Source of the DNA: Dyadobacter sp. CY326
GTDB taxonomy: Bacteria > Bacteroidota > Bacteroidia > Cytophagales > Spirosomataceae
Length of the DNA: 64,000 nt
Reading direction: 5' to 3'
NCBI RefSeq assembly: GCF_021390515.1
Contig: NZ_JAJUXI010000003.1
Coordinates: 806,001-870,000 of the forward strand
Numbering within the stretch: position 1 is the stretch's first letter; each line of letters opens with the position of its first letter. Of the stretch, positions 8,566-16,797 are shown one piece after another. The notes beneath the pieces were generated by a model. It did no database searches and was not told where the DNA came from. It worked only from the letters and a program-made list of their open reading frames with translations. Made by a program: the position numbers and the translations under genes.

Positions 8566-11451
8566 CTAGGATAAAGGGTTAATGTCGATGGGAGTTTCAG
8601 GTCGGCTGTATTCAGACGGGTTCTTGCCGTAGACTTCGCGAAAGCACCTGGCAAAGTAATTCAGACTGCTGAAACCTACTTGCGCAGCTACTTCACCTAC
8701 ATTGCCATAGCCTCGTTCCAGCAGGTAAGCTGCCCTTTTCAAGCGGACGGAGCGGATAAATGCATTGGCTGAATGGCCTGTCAGCGCCGTTAACTTACGG
8801 TGTAGGTTAGAGCGGCTCATGCCCACGCCACGGCTCAGATCGGTCACGTCGAAAGCAGGATTTGACATTTGCTCCTCTACCAAGGCAAGGGCTCGTTGAA
8901 GAAATTGTTCGTCAGTAGAGGTAACTGTAATTTCTGTCGGCTGGAGTGTGATCTGCCGCGCGTATTTCTCGCGAAGTTTTTGGCGGCTTTCCAATAGATT
9001 TTTCACCCGAAGATGAAGTTCTTCCAGGCTGAAAGGTTTGGTCATATACTCGTCCGCGCCATTTACCAATCCCTGCAGCTTGCTTTCCATTCCTGCTTTT
9101 GCGGTGAGTAAGATGATTGGAATGTGAGAGGTTCGCTGATCAGTTTTGAGTTTTTCGCATAACATGAGCCCATCGAACCCAGGCATCATTACATCTGAAA
9201 TAATGAGGTCGGGCAGCTGCTTGACGGCTTTTTCGTAACCTTCCAACCCATTTGAAGCTTCATCAACGGTGTAATGTACGGCCAGTGTTTCACGCATGAA
9301 CTGCCGGAGCGCGACGTGGTCTTCCACCACCAGCAACTGAATGTTTGACGGTTTTTTACTTGGAGCAATCGTAGAAGTCGCTGCCGGAAGCGGAGGAACT
9401 TGCGGCTCGGCAGATATTTCAGAAAGTGGGGCCTGAGGAGCAGGAGCTTCTGCTGCAACCAGGAATAGTGGCAGCTGTACAGTAAAGGTAGTTCCCTTGC
9501 CGATTGCACTTTGAATTTGTATCCATCCATTATAGAGGTCAACCAACTCTTTGACGATGGCTAAGCCGAGGCCACTACCCTCGTAGGAGCGGGTTGCCGA
9601 AGTATCGACCTGATAAAAACGGTCGAAAATGCGTTCCTGGTCAGCAAGGGCAATGCCGATACCCGTATCTTCCACGACCAGCTGCAACGACATTTGCTCA
9701 GAATCAAGCAAGTCAAATCTGGCGGCAAACCTTACCGCGCCGCCGCCGGGCGTAAACTTAGCCGCATTGAAAAGCAGGTTAGATAAAATTGGCTCTAACC
9801 TGGCGCCATCCACGGCTACCCACAGAGGTTGTAGTGGAACTGAATACTCATAAACAATTCCCTTGCTTTCAAAAAGAGAAACAAAGGAGCCGGCAAGTCT
9901 TCTCAGAAACATGCTTAGTTCTGTTGGCTCAGTGTGGAGCGTAAGCTTACCCGCTTCAAGTTGGGAAAGATCCAGCAGCTGGTTCACCATGCCCAATAAC
10001 TGCGCGGCACTTTGATCAATCAATTGATAATGCATTTGCCTTTCGCTAGCCGCACCTTCCTGGCGCATGAGTTTTTCAGTAATCCCCCGGATCAAGGCCA
10101 GAGGTGTGCGAAACTCATGGGAGATGTTCGCTACGAAGCGGGTTCGGAGTTCGTGAAGTTCCATTAACTGCTGCTTTTCCCGTTGCTGGATGAGCACATT
10201 CTGTGAGAGCTGTTCCACTTCGCGTTCCTTTGCGCCTAAGGTTCGATTAATAAATGCAAAGTCTTTGGCAAGCACAAGTGAAACGGCAACGGGTAAACTT
10301 ATAAAGCTGATGTTAAAGAGCCAGTCCTGGTAGATGACCGGTGCCGGTAAGTACCCGTAAACGACTAACCGGAACAGGCAGAAGAAAACCAAAAAGCTGG
10401 TTGCGCCCCAAAGTATTAGCTTGGCTCCGCGTTGCTTTTTTTCAATGGCCAGATAGGCAAGCCGCATGGATTCCAGAGACACGGCCAGGACAAACAGGAA
10501 ATTTTTCAGATAATCATCCTGGTAGGAAAGTTTTAGTAAAAACAGCACCAGCATACCGGCCGATAGGAACCAGAAGATAATGCCCCTCCGAAAGCCAAAC
10601 AAACTGTATAGAGCCAACAGGAAGAAGTAAGTATTCGGCAAAATACCCGTCGTTAGTCTTAAAATCAACAGGTACATCTTGGATTCCACCAGGTAAGCCT
10701 GCTCCGCCTGAATGCCCGCCACGGTAGACAAAGCCACTAAAAAGGCATATACAAAGAAATACAGATTGGCCCGTTGGGCCGGGTAGAACCAGAAAAAGGC
10801 CAGGTGCAGAATTGCCAGCATGAAAAAAATACCTGCCCTGAACCAATCGAAACCTTTATTATTATTGACCTGCAACGCCTGGCTGGCGGCCCGCACTTCC
10901 TGCACTTTCAGGCGCAGCACCGGATTTCCCCGACCTAACATTTGGATGTAGGGAATATTTCGCTGCAAGGCAAAACGGACGGCGAGTACCTGGTCCCCGC
11001 CAGCGGTCAGCGGCAGCGGAAGTAGCTGGTCTGGCAGCGTTTCTGCTTGTACGTGGCTGGGTAACGGACTTACTTTCCCAACCCGGAGCAGCAGTCGTCC
11101 ATTGAAGTAAATTTCTGATGCGCCCGTCTGTTCGATCAGCAAGGCGAGGGATTTTCGGGAAAGCGAGTCAGTTACCGAGAAATGCAACCGGAACCAGCAA
11201 ATGGGAGCCTTCCAAATCGGTTGCACTTTATAAATATCCAACGTGGGATTGATCGGCAGCCAATCCCTATCGTTGTATTCAGGCCTCGCCCAATCCGGCT
11301 CGTCTCCGGCCTGGAATCTCCAACCTTTGTCCAGCAACAAACCGGAAGGCGGAAGCTGGTTGACACGGAGGACAGATTCCGGAATGGAATCGGCCCAACT
11401 GCTCCCATTGAATACAAACATGAGCATAAAAACATAGCACAGCAGCTTCAT
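8566..11451 (-). CDS. Hybrid two-component sensor/regulator: 7TM-DISM, HisKA, HATPase, REC, AraC HTH
   Basis: 961 residues combining a whole two-component pathway. Residues 1-20 are a signal peptide. About 30-190 is an extracellular jelly-roll domain of the 7TMR-DISMED2 kind (FNGRLLLRVGKVSPLP). About 200-405 holds seven membrane helices. The HisKA box NISHEFRTPLALI is near 444, and HATPase_c with NAAKFTPGG and GSGLGLAIVKEL near 565-640. The receiver (LLVVEDHVALRQF; phospho-Asp in ISDVMMPGFDG near 754) is followed by AraC HTH helices at about 860-950 (GEVAAQVGFSSLNYFARCF). Unlike the usual polysaccharide HTCS proteins, the sensor is 7TM rather than a propeller. Its target genes are unknown; the PD40 gene just downstream is a candidate partner. 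Confidence 0.95.
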   Translation of the reverse strand: MKLLCYVFMLMFVFNGSSWADSIPESVLRVNQLPPSGLLLDKGWRFQAGDEPDWARPEYNDRDWLPINPTLDIYKVQPIWKAPICWFRLHFSVTDSLSRKSLALLIEQTGASEIYFNGRLLLRVGKVSPLPSHVQAETLPDQLLPLPLTAGGDQVLAVRFALQRNIPYIQMLGRGNPVLRLKVQEVRAASQALQVNNNKGFDWFRAGIFFMLAILHLAFFWFYPAQRANLYFFVYAFLVALSTVAGIQAEQAYLVESKMYLLILRLTTGILPNTYFFLLALYSLFGFRRGIIFWFLSAGMLVLFLLKLSYQDDYLKNFLFVLAVSLESMRLAYLAIEKKQRGAKLILWGATSFLVFFCLFRLVVYGYLPAPVIYQDWLFNISFISLPVAVSLVLAKDFAFINRTLGAKEREVEQLSQNVLIQQREKQQLMELHELRTRFVANISHEFRTPLALIRGITEKLMRQEGAASERQMHYQLIDQSAAQLLGMVNQLLDLSQLEAGKLTLHTEPTELSMFLRRLAGSFVSLFESKGIVYEYSVPLQPLWVAVDGARLEPILSNLLFNAAKFTPGGGAVRFAARFDLLDSEQMSLQLVVEDTGIGIALADQERIFDRFYQVDTSATRSYEGSGLGLAIVKELVDLYNGWIQIQSAIGKGTTFTVQLPLFLVAAEAPAPQAPLSEISAEPQVPPLPAATSTIAPSKKPSNIQLLVVEDHVALRQFMRETLAVHYTVDEASNGLEGYEKAVKQLPDLIISDVMMPGFDGLMLCEKLKTDQRTSHIPIILLTAKAGMESKLQGLVNGADEYMTKPFSLEELHLRVKNLLESRQKLREKYARQITLQPTEITVTSTDEQFLQRALALVEEQMSNPAFDVTDLSRGVGMSRSNLHRKLTALTGHSANAFIRSVRLKRAAYLLERGYGNVGEVAAQVGFSSLNYFARCFREVYGKNPSEYSRPETPIDINPLS

Positions 11452-11988
11452 ACGCCTAAGCAGGTTACCAAGAAAGATAAAACTTTTGATGGCGAACGCC
11501 TAGTCTTTTATCTCAACTTTTTCCAGCACTCCGTTGATTTTAATACTTCTGCAACATTGCATAGGCTTTGCGTAACCGATTAGTGGCTGGCGTCAATTTA
11601 TCAATTGGTTCAAGGCAACTTTGTATTTAATTTTTCCATCTTCAATATCTTCTTTGTCATTCGTAGATAGAATACTGCTGCCGAGTTAGCCACTAATATG
11701 AAGGCTATGATGATCTGTCAAATATGCCAAGCGATTGCAAATGGCCGGGATCCAGGTTTTAAGCCATTGCTTTCCCAGGCAGATCCATTGTTTATTAGGG
11801 CTTCCTCCCGAATCCGCTGAACTAAAACTAGCTGATCAGCTACTCTTAAATGCAATGCAAAATGCGAGTGCCGGCAAAGGTGCTAAAAAATCGGAAGGGT
11901 TCTCACCAGGAAAGCTGGCATCCAGAAAGGCATTCCCGCCAGGTGACGGTAGGAGTTTTATTAGCGTGTTTTTCATAGCCTGCCTTTC
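11452..11988. other. Intergenic region without recognised genes
   Basis: About 540 bp between the hybrid sensor start (minus) and the stop of the AraC gene (minus). It must contain the promoter of the hybrid sensor. An 85-codon open frame on + (11735-11992) has no protein-like pattern and was not accepted. Confidence 0.6.
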
Positions 11989-12906
11989 TTAATTAAAGCT
12001 TGCTCTGAATTCCTGGGGGGAAAAGTTTGTCTTGGATTTAAATAACTTACTAAAAGACTGCGGATGCTCAAAACCGAGCTGGTAGGCGATTTCCCCTATT
12101 GTCAGATCACTGAATGTCAACACTTCCTTTGCTTTTTCGATAAGCTTATTGTGAATGTGCTGCTGTGTATTCTGGCCGGTCAGTGCGCGGAGCATATCGC
12201 CCAGGTAGCGGGGCGAAACGTGGAGTTCGTCGGAAAGATATTGTACGCTCGGCAATCCTTTCAGCAATGCAGTTTCATCATTGAAATAGTTTTGCAACAG
12301 CAAATCCAGCTTTTCAAGAAGTGCATTATTGAGCGGTTTACGGGTAATAAACTGGCGTTTGTAAAACCGCTGACTGTAATTCAGCATCAGCTCCAACTGC
12401 GAAATCAGCACATCCTGGCTCAGGTCGTCGATCGCCGTTTCGAGCTCATCGCCGATGTTGCTTGCAATGCCCTCGATGATCAACTTTTCTTTGTCAGACA
12501 AATGCAGCGACTCGGTCACCGAGTAGGAGAAAAAGCCATAATGCTTCATTTTAGCGTCCAAGGGATAGTTTCTGAGGAAATCAGGGTGGACCAGCAAGGT
12601 AAATCCGAGGGTCGATTCTGCCACTTGAATCCCCGTCAGCGGCTGACCCGGCGAGGAGAAAAACATTCCGCCTACCTGAAAATCGTAGGTGGTCTGCCCA
12701 TATCGCATCTGGCAGCCCGCCGATTCGTTGTAGGTGATGTTGTAAAAATCCATGGCAAAAGTATCGGCCAGCATTTCGGCCGTGATCTTCACCTTATTGA
12801 AATCGAGCAAGCTGATCAGCGGGTGCAAAGGTTGCGGCAGGCCGAATGCACGCTGCATTTCGCCAATTGAGCGGTACACGCGCGGTTTGAGATGTTCCCT
12901 TTTCAT
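11989..12906 (-). CDS. AraC family transcriptional regulator
   Basis: 305 residues. The N-terminal 180 or so residues form an effector/cupin-like domain (SIGEMQRAFGLPQPLHPLI start, typical of Bacteroidota AraC proteins adjacent to SDR genes). The C-terminal HTH_18 occupies about 205-303: first helix region SVQYLSDELHVSPRYLGDML, second IGEIAYQLGFEHPQSFSKLF, ending NFSPQEFRASFN. It is the second gene after the SDR at 12966-13766, with a 59-bp gap that carries a 9-bp-stem hairpin. It most likely controls the SDR and itself; the ligand is unknown. It is paralogous in layout to the pair at 14095-15871. Confidence 0.93.
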   Translation of the reverse strand: MKREHLKPRVYRSIGEMQRAFGLPQPLHPLISLLDFNKVKITAEMLADTFAMDFYNITYNESAGCQMRYGQTTYDFQVGGMFFSSPGQPLTGIQVAESTLGFTLLVHPDFLRNYPLDAKMKHYGFFSYSVTESLHLSDKEKLIIEGIASNIGDELETAIDDLSQDVLISQLELMLNYSQRFYKRQFITRKPLNNALLEKLDLLLQNYFNDETALLKGLPSVQYLSDELHVSPRYLGDMLRALTGQNTQQHIHNKLIEKAKEVLTFSDLTIGEIAYQLGFEHPQSFSKLFKSKTNFSPQEFRASFN

Positions 12907-12918
12907 AATGACATAATT

Positions 12919-12957
12919 GTCTGCCGGCGCAAATCGTTCCAGCCTGCACCGGCAGAC
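12919..12957 (-). terminator. Hairpin between SDR and AraC genes
   Basis: GTCTGCCGG and CCGGCAGAC form a perfect 9-bp stem with a 21-base loop in the 59-bp gap. No T run follows, so it may act as an attenuator or RNA-stability element rather than a full terminator. Confidence 0.5.
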
Positions 12958-12965
12958 CGTTTGGT

Positions 12966-13766
12966 TTAAACAGCGGCTAACATTTGTTTGATCCCGTCCC
13001 TAAAAGCCTCGTCGCCCGCAGCTAGGCGCTGGGCGTAGAGTTCTTTGGCATCGTCGCCACAAACGTATCTTAATGTGTTGGTCCCGTCGGTAGCCGCGCC
13101 GTACACCACTTCGGCGATTTGTTCAGAAGTCGTCGCAGCTTTGTCGGGTGCCAGCATCGCCGTGAATTTGTTCGTCAATGCTTCGTAAGCCGGGTGTGTG
13201 GCAAACACCGACTTCGCTCCGATTTCCGTCGCCACCAATCCTGGTTCAATGGTTTTAATCCCAATTCCAAATTCATTGAGCTCATAAGACAAGCTTTCCG
13301 CCCAGCCTTCCAGCGCAAATTTGCTGGCATCGTACATTGAGCTTACCGGGAAAGCCATCAGCCCTGCCGATGAGCCGGTAGTGATAAAAAGTCCCGCTTT
13401 TCGCTCACGGAAATACGGAATAAAGGCCTGCGTCACCCGCACGACACCGAAAAAATTGGTGTCCATTTGCTGTACCAGCTGCTCGTCGGTCATCGCTTCC
13501 AAGGCACCGAACAATCCATAACCCGCATTGTTAAATACCACATCAATATCGCCCAAAGCGAGTGCCTGCTGCGTGATTTCACGGATTTGCACCGGGTTGG
13601 TCACGTCGAGGGGCAGCACCGTTACATTATCCAGCGCATTGAGTTCTGTTTCATTTTCAGGCTTGCGCATGGTCGCAATCACCTTCCAGCCTTTGGCCGC
13701 AAACAATATGGCCGTAGCCCGTCCAATCCCAGTCGAGGCACCGGTAATAAAAATCGTTTTTGTCAT
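12966..13766 (-). CDS. Short-chain dehydrogenase/reductase (SDR), classical type
   Basis: 266 residues from ATG 13766. The NAD(P)-binding TGASTGIGRA motif follows the start directly, so the longer open frame to 13931 is not needed. Other family signatures are NNAGYG (about 82-87), the catalytic Ser region FITTGSSAGLMAFP and the active-site YDASKFALEG (Tyr and Lys near 152-156), then PGLVATEIG. The substrate cannot be told from sequence; this subgroup is oxidoreductases of unspecified carbonyls. First gene of an SDR-AraC pair on the minus strand. Confidence 0.93.
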   Translation of the reverse strand: MTKTIFITGASTGIGRATAILFAAKGWKVIATMRKPENETELNALDNVTVLPLDVTNPVQIREITQQALALGDIDVVFNNAGYGLFGALEAMTDEQLVQQMDTNFFGVVRVTQAFIPYFRERKAGLFITTGSSAGLMAFPVSSMYDASKFALEGWAESLSYELNEFGIGIKTIEPGLVATEIGAKSVFATHPAYEALTNKFTAMLAPDKAATTSEQIAEVVYGAATDGTNTLRYVCGDDAKELYAQRLAAGDEAFRDGIKQMLAAV

Positions 13767-14094
13767 TTGTCTAACTTGTTTTTTCGAGAGACAAATTTCC
13801 GCAACGCGCGGCTGGCGCTTGTAGCGGATGTGGTGATTGTTGTAGCCAAAATGGTCCGCTATCTCACTTAAAATGAAGAATAAAATGCTCCAATGTTCTT
13901 TATGAAAATCTTTTGACAAGACTTCCAACACGTTGCATTCATCGGCTCAGATAACACGTTACTTTGCTACTTACGGGGCGCTAGATCGGACAGCCATAGC
14001 TGGCAAACAGGCACGGATAGATGGCGACTGTCTAACAAACCATCGGATTCTCTCTCTATATAAGTTGTAAAACTTTGCGGAAAAGGCAGGCAGG
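13767..14094. other. Upstream region of the SDR-AraC pair
   Basis: About 330 bp. The SDR frame stays open without stops to 13931; this stretch contains SEIADHFGYNN, slightly like an AraC HTH helix, but no supporting context was found. It presumably holds the SDR promoter. Nothing else is recognised. Confidence 0.5.
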
Positions 14095-14991
14095 TTACTT
14101 CAAAAGACTGTCTCGGAATTTATTTGGAGCGGTTCCCACTTCTTTTTTAAACAGACGGGAAAAGTATGTGGTGTTTTCAAAGCCAAGTAACTGCGAAATC
14201 TCCGATACATTAAGCTCCCCTTCTGTCAAAAGATTTTTCGCTTCGTTGATTAAAAAAAGATGAATTAACTCCAACGCCGTTTTTCCGGTTTCTTGTTTAA
14301 GTAAGTCGGTTAAATAACGGGGAGATATATTGAGTTTATCGGCAAGGTTTGACACTGAGGGAAGCCTGGCGCTTTTTGGTTTAGTTTCATCAAAGTGAGC
14401 CGCAAGCAATGCATTGAATTTAGTCACTGTCGAACCGGTTAACTGCGTCCGATTAATAAACTGTCTTTTATAAAAACGTTGTGCATACTTAAGCATGGAA
14501 TCCAGATGACTTACAATAATGGCCTTACTGAGTTCATCAGGATTGTTGTAATGCTCTTTTTCTATACTGAAATACAAATTCCATATAATGGCTTCCTCGG
14601 CCGGTGAGAGGTGTAATGCCTCATTAACTTCATAATCGAAATAACTGTATTTCTTAATGTCGTTGTAAATGGCAGTTCCAGGCAAAAAGTCCTCGTGGAT
14701 TATAATTAGAAATCCCTTTTCCTGTAACTCTACATTTTTAAATGTCACTTTCTGCTGCGGCTTTACAAAGGACATTGCTCCACGGTCATGGTCATATTGT
14801 GTTTTTCCATACAGCATGCTGCCTGATCTCAATTTTTTAAAACCGATGATGTAAAATGGTGAAATAAATTCAACCTCGTGATTACCATCACAGGTGTCCC
14901 GCTCACCATACATGACACTAAAAAGCGGATGTTCGGGGGGCTTAACACCCAGTGCTTCATGCAAGTCGCTTATTTTTTTGAAATGTTTCAT
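14095..14991 (-). CDS. AraC family transcriptional regulator
   Basis: 298 residues, start KHFKKISDLHEALGVKPPEHPLF, the same N-terminal type as the regulator at 11989-12906 (…EALG/AFG…P.HPL). The effector domain spans about 1-185 and includes SQRFYKRQF-like wording shared with the paralogue (YAQRFYKRQFINRTQL). The C-terminal HTH runs from about 205 to 297: SVSNLADKLNISPRYLTDLL and VSEISQLLGFENTTYFSRLF. It is second in a pair with the SDR at 15053-15871, separated by a terminator-like hairpin, and likely regulates that SDR. Confidence 0.93.
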   Translation of the reverse strand: MKHFKKISDLHEALGVKPPEHPLFSVMYGERDTCDGNHEVEFISPFYIIGFKKLRSGSMLYGKTQYDHDRGAMSFVKPQQKVTFKNVELQEKGFLIIIHEDFLPGTAIYNDIKKYSYFDYEVNEALHLSPAEEAIIWNLYFSIEKEHYNNPDELSKAIIVSHLDSMLKYAQRFYKRQFINRTQLTGSTVTKFNALLAAHFDETKPKSARLPSVSNLADKLNISPRYLTDLLKQETGKTALELIHLFLINEAKNLLTEGELNVSEISQLLGFENTTYFSRLFKKEVGTAPNKFRDSLLK

Positions 14992-15008
14992 GGTTTTTCA
15001 ATGATAAA

Positions 15009-15037
15009 AACGGAACCCGGCAAATCCGGATTCCGTT
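15009..15037 (-). terminator. Intrinsic terminator-like hairpin between SDR and AraC
   Basis: AACGGAA-C-CCGG / CCGG-A-TTCCGTT with loop CAAAT. Read on the minus strand it is followed by TTTTTAT just before the AraC start, so SDR transcription is probably partly terminated here. Confidence 0.65.
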
Positions 15038-15052
15038 CATTTTTAGCTTCCA

Positions 15053-15871
15053 TTAACCATGTGCTGCCTCAGAAATATCCTGCCATGATTCCCATGTTTT
15101 CAGGCGCTGCTCATAGGTGTGTTTCACCCATGGCAAAGCAATTTTACCTAATATCAACCTCAATGGCGGATTCTCGGCATCCACCAAAGCGAAGAGTGCA
15201 TCGACCGTTGCTGCTGGGTTGCCTGAGTCTCCCGCATCAGCATTCTCCCAAAAGACTTTTTTCATGCCATCATAAACCGGGATCGACTCACTTGTGGCAA
15301 GAGAATCCGAACCATTAAAGTCGGTGGCATAAGGGCCTGGCTGCAATAGCGATACCTTAATCCCAAAATCTTTCACTTCGGCAGCTAATGTCTCGGTCAG
15401 ACCTTCAAGTGCAAATTTGGTCGCACTGTATAGTCCCATAAAGGTTACCGTATTCAGACCCAGCGCACTTGAAAGCTGAATGATATGCCCCGACTTTTGC
15501 TCGCGCATAATCGGTAAAACCGCTTGTATAGTCCACAGGGAACCTAAGACATTCGTTTCAAACTGTGACCTAATTTCCTGCTCGCTTAACTCTTCCACGG
15601 CCCCAATTTGTCCATACCCTGCGTTATTGATTAACACGTCGATCCGGCCAAAATACTGTTTGGCAGCTTCAATCGCTTCGAAACTTGCTTTTTTGTCTGT
15701 CACGTCAAGCTTCAATACCAAGAGATTTGATGGAAATGCTTCTGTAAGCTCGGTCATTGTTTCAGGCTTACGAACAGCTGCAACGACATTGTCGCCACGC
15801 TGTAAAAATGCCTCTGCCCAAATCCGGCCAAACCCTCGGGATGCGCCAGTTATAAAAATTGTTTTTGCCAT
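15053..15871 (-). CDS. Short-chain dehydrogenase/reductase (SDR), classical type
   Basis: 272 residues. TGASRGFGRIWAEAF at the N-terminus is the cofactor-binding loop, NNAGYGQIGAVEE the central motif, IIQLSSALGLN the Ser region and YSATKFALEGLTE the catalytic Tyr/Lys. PGPYATDF follows. The C-terminal part (VDALFALVDAENPPLRLILG) is the usual tail of the SDR subgroup found beside AraC regulators. The cofactor is probably NADP(H), given the Arg after the Gly-rich loop and RKPE at strand 2; the substrate is unknown. It precedes the AraC gene at 14095-14991. Confidence 0.93.
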   Translation of the reverse strand: MAKTIFITGASRGFGRIWAEAFLQRGDNVVAAVRKPETMTELTEAFPSNLLVLKLDVTDKKASFEAIEAAKQYFGRIDVLINNAGYGQIGAVEELSEQEIRSQFETNVLGSLWTIQAVLPIMREQKSGHIIQLSSALGLNTVTFMGLYSATKFALEGLTETLAAEVKDFGIKVSLLQPGPYATDFNGSDSLATSESIPVYDGMKKVFWENADAGDSGNPAATVDALFALVDAENPPLRLILGKIALPWVKHTYEQRLKTWESWQDISEAAHG

Positions 15872-16018
15872 TATTTTGTTTTCGATATTTATAAAGGCAA
15901 AGTTCTGTTAACTAATGACAGGGTTTATGATACAAAAGTCGGCAATAGTGAAACGATTTTACTAAAAGCCGCCAGTGTGTTAGCTCTTGGATCGTAAACT
16001 GGCCTTATGCTGCTTCAT

Positions 16019-16774
16019 TCAAACAGATTTAGGATTCTTTTCAAACAATGCCCTATTGAACTTGACTACATCGGGATGGGCTGGATAGCTTTGCAGCGAA
16101 GAAAGTCCAGCAATTGCTTTATCCCTTATAGCAGGTGCCTCTTCTTTAATGCCATCTGAAAGCGCCTGTATTAATTCCCCGGCATTAAGTTCTGTGCAGT
16201 AGGCCGGTGTGCCCGGCTGGTGTCTCCACGATTCAGATAGTTCACCAGAGTCCACCGCGTCAAAGCCTGCATCATTAACTAATCCTGCGATAGTTTTTTT
16301 TGCATTTGCGTCATCACCGGCGATGGCCATTGCTATCCGGTCATTGGCACCAGATTCCCTACCACCATTTTCGAGTGTTTCTGCCAATAAATTGTTGAAT
16401 GCCTTTATTAAAGGCCTTCCCAATTGCTCGGATACCCAAACACTTTCCACTTTTCCATTCTTGATCTCTTCAATATCGGCATCACGGAAAGGATAGTAAT
16501 TGGAAGTGTCCACCACGATCACATTTTCCGGAACGTTTGCAAACAGATCTTTCGGTAATGCTGGAATGGCTACTGTTGGAACTGACAAAATGATAACATC
16601 TACATCTTTTACAACATTTTCTATTGTTGCAGGTGACGCACCTAATGTCAAAGCACGCACATTAAGTTTATCGCCCTGATCTGAATTACTGACTTTAACC
16701 TGGTGACCTGCCGCCACCATTTTTTTTGCTATCGTGCCCCCAATAGCACCGGTGCCTATTATTCCTATTTTCAT
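16019..16774 (-). CDS. NADP oxidoreductase, coenzyme F420-dependent-like family
   Basis: 251 residues from the ATG at 16774 (MKIGIIGTGAIGGTIAKKM), which puts the Rossmann GxGxxG at the very start; another ATG exists at 16795. Residues 1-95 form the NADP-binding domain (VKVSNS, the position that reads NRD/SNS in these reductases; VILSVP). The remainder (ESVWVSEQLGRPLIKAFNNLLA, MAIAGDDANAKKTIAGLVNDAGFDAVDSG) matches the family called F420-dependent NADP reductase, which in F420-free bacteria acts on other cofactors. It lies 23 bp after the LLM monooxygenase gene and is probably co-transcribed, possibly supplying reduced flavin (inference). Confidence 0.88.
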   Translation of the reverse strand: MKIGIIGTGAIGGTIAKKMVAAGHQVKVSNSDQGDKLNVRALTLGASPATIENVVKDVDVIILSVPTVAIPALPKDLFANVPENVIVVDTSNYYPFRDADIEEIKNGKVESVWVSEQLGRPLIKAFNNLLAETLENGGRESGANDRIAMAIAGDDANAKKTIAGLVNDAGFDAVDSGELSESWRHQPGTPAYCTELNAGELIQALSDGIKEEAPAIRDKAIAGLSSLQSYPAHPDVVKFNRALFEKNPKSV

Positions 16775-16797
16775 TTTTTTAGATTTAATTATCATAA

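Noticed and set aside
12064..12870. 268-codon open frame on + across the AraC gene
   Set aside because: It lies wholly opposite a clear AraC regulator, is rich in Gln/His/Phe as antisense frames are, and matches no family.
13767..13931. In-frame extension of the SDR containing SEIADHFGYNN
   Set aside because: Resembles an AraC helix only over a few residues; the SDR cofactor loop starts right after ATG 13766.
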